Below, in pieces: positions 59,680 to 64,000 of a stretch of 64,000 nucleotides of DNA. This DNA is from Aliishimia sp963678085 (GTDB taxonomy: Bacteria; Pseudomonadota; Alphaproteobacteria; Rhodobacterales; Rhodobacteraceae): the NCBI GenBank assembly GCA_963678085.1, contig OY782680.1:2666001-2730000 (forward strand), given 5' to 3'. Numbering within the stretch: position 1 is the first letter of the stretch; each line of letters opens with the position of its first letter. Position numbers and translations under genes: made by a program. The notes beneath the pieces were generated by a model, which saw only the letters and a program-made list of their open reading frames with translations, ran no database searches and was not told where the DNA came from.

Positions 59680-62600
59680 CTACATTACACCGGCCAAAAG
59701 ACCAGCATTGCCCCCTGCGGCCGTGGTATCAACACAGAGATGGCGCTCGCTGCAGGCATGCGCTTTGTCGGGAGTGCCGGTGATAAGCGGGATAATCGGC
59801 CCCTCTCGCGTTGCCAGAGCCGACGCAAAGTGACGCGCTGTTTCAGAATCACCCCACCAGAGCAAACCGCCAAAGGGGGGCAGATCGCGCAAATCATCTG
59901 GCTTGATCATCCCATCGAGGCAGAGCGCATGCCCGCCAAGAGCTTTGACTGCCGCGCATTGCTGGGCGGCGGCCTCGGGCCCAGGACCTGCGCAGATCAG
60001 CGGCGCGCGGGGCAAAGTCGTTAGTCGGTTTAACTCGCCCGTTGGGCCTGGGAGGATATGTGATTGGGGCATGGTTTGCGTGGCATCTGGCGCATGCAAT
60101 GCGAGAGCGAGCGCGGCGAGATCCACCGACCTGTCCCAACTACCGGAAACACACGGAGCCTGCGCAAGAGTGAAGCGCGCCAAGTAATGCGGCCCGCCAG
60201 CCTTTGGCCCAGTGCCGGAAAGCCCCTCGCCGCCGAAGGGTTGACTGCCGACAATGGCACCGATCTGGTTACGATTGGCATAGATATTGCCCGCATGGAC
60301 GGCATCGGCGATAGACTGCACGCGCGCATCAATCCGCGTATGCACACCGAATGTCAGGCCGTATCCTGTTGCGTTCACCGCATCGACCACCCGCATGATA
60401 TGCTGCGCTTGGAAGGTCGCGACATGCAGAACCGGGCCGAACACTTCCTCTTTGAGATCTTCTATGCCATCCACCCGAAGGAGAGCTGGAGCCACAAATG
60501 CGCCTGTGGTTGGAGCAGTCAGCTGGTGCAGCAGCCGGCCTTGGTGCTTTGCATTTTCCACATAGGCATTGATCTGTGCGGCTGCGTCTTCAGTAATGAT
60601 CGGGCCGACATCTGTGGTAATGTCCCATGGATTGCCGAGTAAAAGCTCGTCCATCGCCCCCATCAAGAGCTCCAGAAACGGCTTTGCGATATCCTCTTGC
60701 ACATAGAGGCACCGCAGAGCAGAACAGCGCTGTCCCGCTGATTGAAACGCTGAGACGATGATATCACGGATCGCCTGTTCTGGCAGGGCCGTACTGTCCA
60801 CGATCATCGCGTTCAGCCCGCCTGTTTCGGCAATCAGCGGCGCACCCGGCGAGCAGCCCCGAGCCATAGCAGTTTGGATATGGCGGGCGGTGGCGGTAGA
60901 GCCGGTAAAGGCCACACCATCTATGCGGGGATCGCTGGTCAATGCGCGCCCCACCTCCGCCCCCGTCCCAGGAAGGAGCTGCAAAGCACTGCTCGGCACA
61001 CCGGCCTCATGCAGTTTGCGCACCGCCCAAGCAGCAATTGCGGGCGTGGTTTCCGCGGGTTTTGCAAGCACTGCATTGCCAGCGGCCAGGGCAGCAGCGA
61101 TTTGCCCAGAAAAGATCGCAAGCGGGAAGTTCCACGGGCTGACACAGGTGAACACGCCGCGTGCAGGAGCGTTTAGCGAGTGCGCTTGCTGGGCGTAATA
61201 GCGCAGAAAATCCACCGCCTCGCGCAGCTCGGCAACCGCATCCGCAAGCGTTTTCCCTGCCTCAACGCAAAGCAAAGCAAAGGCTTGACCAAAATCCGCC
61301 TCATAAAGATCCGCCGCGCGGTTCAGCACCTTTGCGCGATGATCAGGGGATGCAACCCATGGCGTCGCATTTGAGAGCGCCGTTTCCACAACCTGCGGCG
61401 AGGCCAGCATCACGTCGCCAATGGGCGCACCTGTTGCCGGGTTCATGATGGGCCCTTTCGTCCCACCATCCGCGTCCCCCGCGATGATCGGGCCAATGAC
61501 CAGAGGCGCAGGAGCCTCTCGCGCGGCCTCAATCCGCTCAAGCTCCGTGACATCATTCAGGTCAAACCCTGCCGCATTGCGTCTTTCGGGGGCAAAAAGC
61601 TCTGGCCCGGTTCGCAAGCCAGTCTCCCCGCGCGCCATCTCTTTTTCCAGAGCATCAAAGGGGCAAGCCGCAACCTGCGAGGCCGGAACAGAGCTATCGA
61701 CGATTTGGTTCACGAAAGAGGAATTGGCCCCGTTCTCAAGCAAACGCCGCACCAGATAGGCCAGCAAATCTCGATGCGCGCCAACCGGGGCGTAAATGCG
61801 GCAGCGCGTCTTTTCGGCTGAAAGAACAAGATCATGCAGCGCTTCGCCCATACCGTGCAGGCGTTGGAACTCGAAAGCCGCGCGCGGCATATCCTTAGCC
61901 ATTTCGAGAACGGCGGCGAGCGAATGCGCATTATGGGTGGCAAATTGCGGATAGATGCGGTCTGTCATGTCCAAGAGCTTGCGCGCCAGCGAGATATAGC
62001 TCACATCACTTGCCGCCTTGCGCGTAAAGACCGGGAAATCCGCAAGCCCCTGAACCTGGGCGTGTTTGATCTCTGTATCCCAATAGGCCCCTTTGACCAG
62101 ACGAACCATGATGCGCCGCTCATGGGTAACCGCCATCTGGTAGAGCCCCTCGATGACATCGGCCGCGCGCCGCCCATAGGCCTGCACCACAACGCCAAAG
62201 CCATCCCAACCCGCCAGCTCTGGATCAGCCAATGTCGCCTCAATCACTTTCAGCGACAATCCCAGGCGGTCGGCCTCCTCCGCATCAATATTGAGCCCCA
62301 TACCCGCACGCGCCGCCTGTCGCGCCAGTCCCGTCAAAACAGGAACGAGCTCTGCCATGACCCGTTCGGTTTTGGCCAGCTCATAGCGGGGGTGCAGGGC
62401 AGAGAGCTTGACGGAGATGCCTGGATTGGCGGTTATGTCATCCCCTTGGCACGCGGAGGCAATCTGCTCAATCGCCTCGCTATAGGAACGCGCATATCGC
62501 GCCGCATCCGCTGCGGTCATCGCCGCTTCGCCCAGCATGTCATAGGAATAGGTGTAACCCTTTGCCTGCATCGCGCGCCCGCGCGCCATGGCAGCCTCAA

Positions 62601-63117
62601 TATCCTCGCCAAGAACGAATTGCCGCCCCATTTGCTTGATGGCCGCCGAAACAGCGCTGCGAATGACCGGCTCGCCAAGACGACGGATCATTTTGCGCAG
62701 CGTGCTGGCGACCCCTGGTTCAGCCCCGCCAAGCACACGCCCGGTCAGCAAAAGCCCCCAGGTTGAGGCGTTCACCAGCGGAGAGCTAGACTGGCCAAGA
62801 TGCTCCGACCAATTTGACGGGGCGATCTTATCTTCGATCAGCGCATCAATCGTGGTGGGGTCCGGCACGCGTAACAGCGCCTCGGCCAGACACATAAGCG
62901 CAACGCCCTCATCGGTGGACAGACCATATTCGGCAAGAAACACCTCCATCAGGCCCGGTGTTGCAGATTGGCGGATTTGCTCAACAAGCGTCGCGGCACG
63001 GGCAACAATTGAGGCGCGCGTATGATCGTCAAGCCTTGCTGCACCGACAAGATCCGCAATGATCTCCGCCTCGCTGCGCCGCTTATTTCTGTCCCAAACC
63101 GCGTCAATCTCAATCAT
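59680..63117 (-). CDS. putA: Bifunctional proline dehydrogenase / 1-pyrroline-5-carboxylate dehydrogenase
   Basis: It oxidises proline to glutamate. The start is ATG 63117 after GAGGAGG (1145 aa). The N-terminal FAD proline dehydrogenase barrel has MVRLVKGAYWDTEIKHAQVQ and RIYAPVGAHRDLLAYLVRRL. The P5C dehydrogenase has FTCVSPWNFPLAIFSGQIAA, TGSTATAR, LIAETGGLNAMIVDS and catalytic Cys in FQSAGQRCSALR. The E. coli-type N-terminal ribbon-helix-helix repressor domain is absent, which fits control by the divergent Lrp-type regulator. Confidence 0.98.
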   Translation of the reverse strand: MIEIDAVWDRNKRRSEAEIIADLVGAARLDDHTRASIVARAATLVEQIRQSATPGLMEVFLAEYGLSTDEGVALMCLAEALLRVPDPTTIDALIEDKIAPSNWSEHLGQSSSPLVNASTWGLLLTGRVLGGAEPGVASTLRKMIRRLGEPVIRSAVSAAIKQMGRQFVLGEDIEAAMARGRAMQAKGYTYSYDMLGEAAMTAADAARYARSYSEAIEQIASACQGDDITANPGISVKLSALHPRYELAKTERVMAELVPVLTGLARQAARAGMGLNIDAEEADRLGLSLKVIEATLADPELAGWDGFGVVVQAYGRRAADVIEGLYQMAVTHERRIMVRLVKGAYWDTEIKHAQVQGLADFPVFTRKAASDVSYISLARKLLDMTDRIYPQFATHNAHSLAAVLEMAKDMPRAAFEFQRLHGMGEALHDLVLSAEKTRCRIYAPVGAHRDLLAYLVRRLLENGANSSFVNQIVDSSVPASQVAACPFDALEKEMARGETGLRTGPELFAPERRNAAGFDLNDVTELERIEAAREAPAPLVIGPIIAGDADGGTKGPIMNPATGAPIGDVMLASPQVVETALSNATPWVASPDHRAKVLNRAADLYEADFGQAFALLCVEAGKTLADAVAELREAVDFLRYYAQQAHSLNAPARGVFTCVSPWNFPLAIFSGQIAAALAAGNAVLAKPAETTPAIAAWAVRKLHEAGVPSSALQLLPGTGAEVGRALTSDPRIDGVAFTGSTATARHIQTAMARGCSPGAPLIAETGGLNAMIVDSTALPEQAIRDIIVSAFQSAGQRCSALRCLYVQEDIAKPFLELLMGAMDELLLGNPWDITTDVGPIITEDAAAQINAYVENAKHQGRLLHQLTAPTTGAFVAPALLRVDGIEDLKEEVFGPVLHVATFQAQHIMRVVDAVNATGYGLTFGVHTRIDARVQSIADAVHAGNIYANRNQIGAIVGSQPFGGEGLSGTGPKAGGPHYLARFTLAQAPCVSGSWDRSVDLAALALALHAPDATQTMPQSHILPGPTGELNRLTTLPRAPLICAGPGPEAAAQQCAAVKALGGHALCLDGMIKPDDLRDLPPFGGLLWWGDSETARHFASALATREGPIIPLITGTPDKAHACSERHLCVDTTAAGGNAGLLAGVM

Positions 63118-63123
63118 CTGCAC

Positions 63124-63233
63124 GCCTCCTCTTGCTTCTTTCTACATATCACGTTGCGCGCAGGCGTTTCGTCTGTATTTTGACCCAAAGAAGACAATTC
63201 GACTAAGTTTTCATCCAACCTTAGGAAATCACT
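63124..63233. promoter_or_regulatory. putA-putR divergent control region
   Basis: These 110 bp between the divergent genes must hold both promoters and the regulator's binding sites. The AT-rich part (about 63175-63225) is a likely Lrp-type target, but I cannot point to a specific operator. Confidence 0.5.
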
Positions 63234-63704
63234 ATGAGTACCGAAACTAGCTTGGACGCTTTGGATCGCCGCATCTTAAATGTCCTAACAGCCGATGCGC
63301 GAATTTCTATGACCGCGCTGGGGCAACGCGTCGGTCTGTCCAAAACCCCGGTCACGGCGCGGGTCAAGCGGCTGGAAGCCCTTGGCGTGATCACCGGATA
63401 CCGTGCCCAGCTGTCGGCTCAAAAACTGGGCCTGGAGCACGTCGCCTTCCTAGAGGTCAAACTCTCCGACACGCGCGAGCAGTGCTTACACGATTTCAAC
63501 AATGCGGTGCGCAAGATCGCAGAGGTCGAGTCGTGCCACATGATCGCAGGGGGTTTTGACTATCTGCTGAAAGTCAGGACCAAGGACATTAACGACTATC
63601 GGCGCGTTCTGGGGGAGCAGATTTCACAATTGCCCCATATCGCCTCCACATCGACCTATGTATCGATGGAGAGCGTTTTGGAGTCGGGCGTTCTACAGAT
63701 CTGA
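63234..63704 (+). CDS. putR: Lrp/AsnC family regulator, probably PutR
   Basis: The 156-aa product has the AsnC-type helix-turn-helix LDRRILNVLTADARISMTAL then GLSKTPVTARVKRLEALGVI, and the RAM effector domain with CHMIAGGFDYLLKVRTKDIN. PutR activates putA in response to proline in related alphaproteobacteria. Assignment rests on the divergent placement next to putA. Confidence 0.92.
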   Translation: MSTETSLDALDRRILNVLTADARISMTALGQRVGLSKTPVTARVKRLEALGVITGYRAQLSAQKLGLEHVAFLEVKLSDTREQCLHDFNNAVRKIAEVESCHMIAGGFDYLLKVRTKDINDYRRVLGEQISQLPHIASTSTYVSMESVLESGVLQI

Positions 63705-63727
63705 TGCATCACCAGATTTGGCAGGGT

Positions 63728-63804
63728 TGGTAGCGTGAGGCGGACTTGAACCGCCGACCCCAGCATTATGAGTGCTGTGCTCTAACCAGCTGAGCTATCA
63801 CGCC
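63728..63804 (-). tRNA. tRNA-Met (CAT), elongator type
   Basis: The minus strand gives a full cloverleaf of 77 nt with encoded CCA: acceptor GGCGTGA paired to TCACGCT, D-loop AGCTCAGCTGGTTAGAGC, anticodon stem CAGCA / TGCTG with loop CTCATAA (anticodon CAT), and T-arm GGTTCAAGTCC. The AGCTCAG D-arm and lack of initiator features favour elongator Met. A CAT anticodon could also be the lysidine-modified tRNA-Ile, which is less likely. Confidence 0.95.
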
Positions 63805-63977
63805 GTACCGTGGGGGCTGCACTAAATCGCGCGGGCGTGGCTGTCAAACGCTTTTTAAGCCTTTTTTGCATTTGCGGTAGCGCAATTATTGAAATTCATG
63901 TGGGGGCGGCTAAGCGACTTGGCAGCAAATCCCGCCGTGATAGGATCGCTTGAAAATGCAGGATGCGGAGATAAAGC

Positions 63978-64000
63978 GTGCCGACGCGTAGCCAAACACC
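63978..64000 (+). CDS. Possible start of a gene running off the right edge
   Basis: GTG at 63978 follows GGAG at good spacing and opens a frame V-P-T-R-S-Q-T to the window edge. Too short to identify. Confidence 0.25.

Overview
The window is a chromosomal segment of an alphaproteobacterium, most likely a marine Rhodobacteraceae (Roseobacter-group) member. This rests on a complete 14-gene complex I operon carrying the small families DUF5333 and DUF5337, which I know from Rhodobacteraceae nuo operons, a NuoE with the C-terminal helix-hairpin-helix extension seen in that family, a bifunctional PutA with a divergent Lrp-type regulator, a carnitine dehydrogenase-thioesterase fusion, and moderately high GC. 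There is no CRISPR array, insertion sequence or rRNA. One tRNA-Met lies near the right end.

Layout. 1-3.6 kb: two related pentapeptide-repeat genes flank prfC; both carry an identical 59-bp palindrome read in frame. 3.7-9.5 kb: a crotonase-fold enzyme, a RhlE-type helicase, an Fe/2-oxoglutarate oxygenase, RNase J and type III pantothenate kinase. 9.5-34.3 kb (all minus strand, transcribed right to left): nuoA-B-C-D-E-F-G-H-I-J-K-L-M-N followed by birA, coaX and rnj. 34.4-43.4 kb: NAD(P)H-hydrate repair enzyme, glnB-glnA, a DegP-type protease, the DUF2065-hflC-hflK group and glutathione reductase. 43.5-47.9 kb: rpiA, carnitine catabolism (dehydrogenase-thioesterase plus 3-dehydrocarnitine cleavage enzyme) and an aldo/keto reductase. 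48-57.4 kb: an MFS transporter, metG, a glycosyltransferase-like protein, two paralogous 142-aa proteins around a probable decayed gene, metY and a PilP/GspC-like membrane protein. 57.8-64 kb: ctaD, putA/putR and tRNA-Met.

The unusual part is the nuo operon. Between the 14 core genes it holds about nineteen non-core genes, and most of those products are predicted to be exported or membrane-bound (signal peptides, lipoboxes, membrane segments). Between nuoE and nuoD lies a tandem array of ten small exported proteins (27.08-31.42 kb). Nine share one module: a central Cys in a R-A-R-G-C-S-like motif and a C-terminal Cys in L-V-D-C-E. Three of these are fused to a second Cys-containing N-terminal module, and that second module also occurs alone next to nuoD. 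A strong hairpin sits at the only large gap in the array. Elsewhere in the operon are two duplication scars: a copy of the nuoF 3' end with the start of its downstream neighbour, and a C-terminal remnant of a second DUF3291 gene. The NuoE C-terminal domain recurs on a separate membrane-anchored protein encoded just downstream of nuoE. The operon therefore looks like a site of repeated local duplication and module shuffling for envelope proteins. Their link to complex I is inferred only from position.
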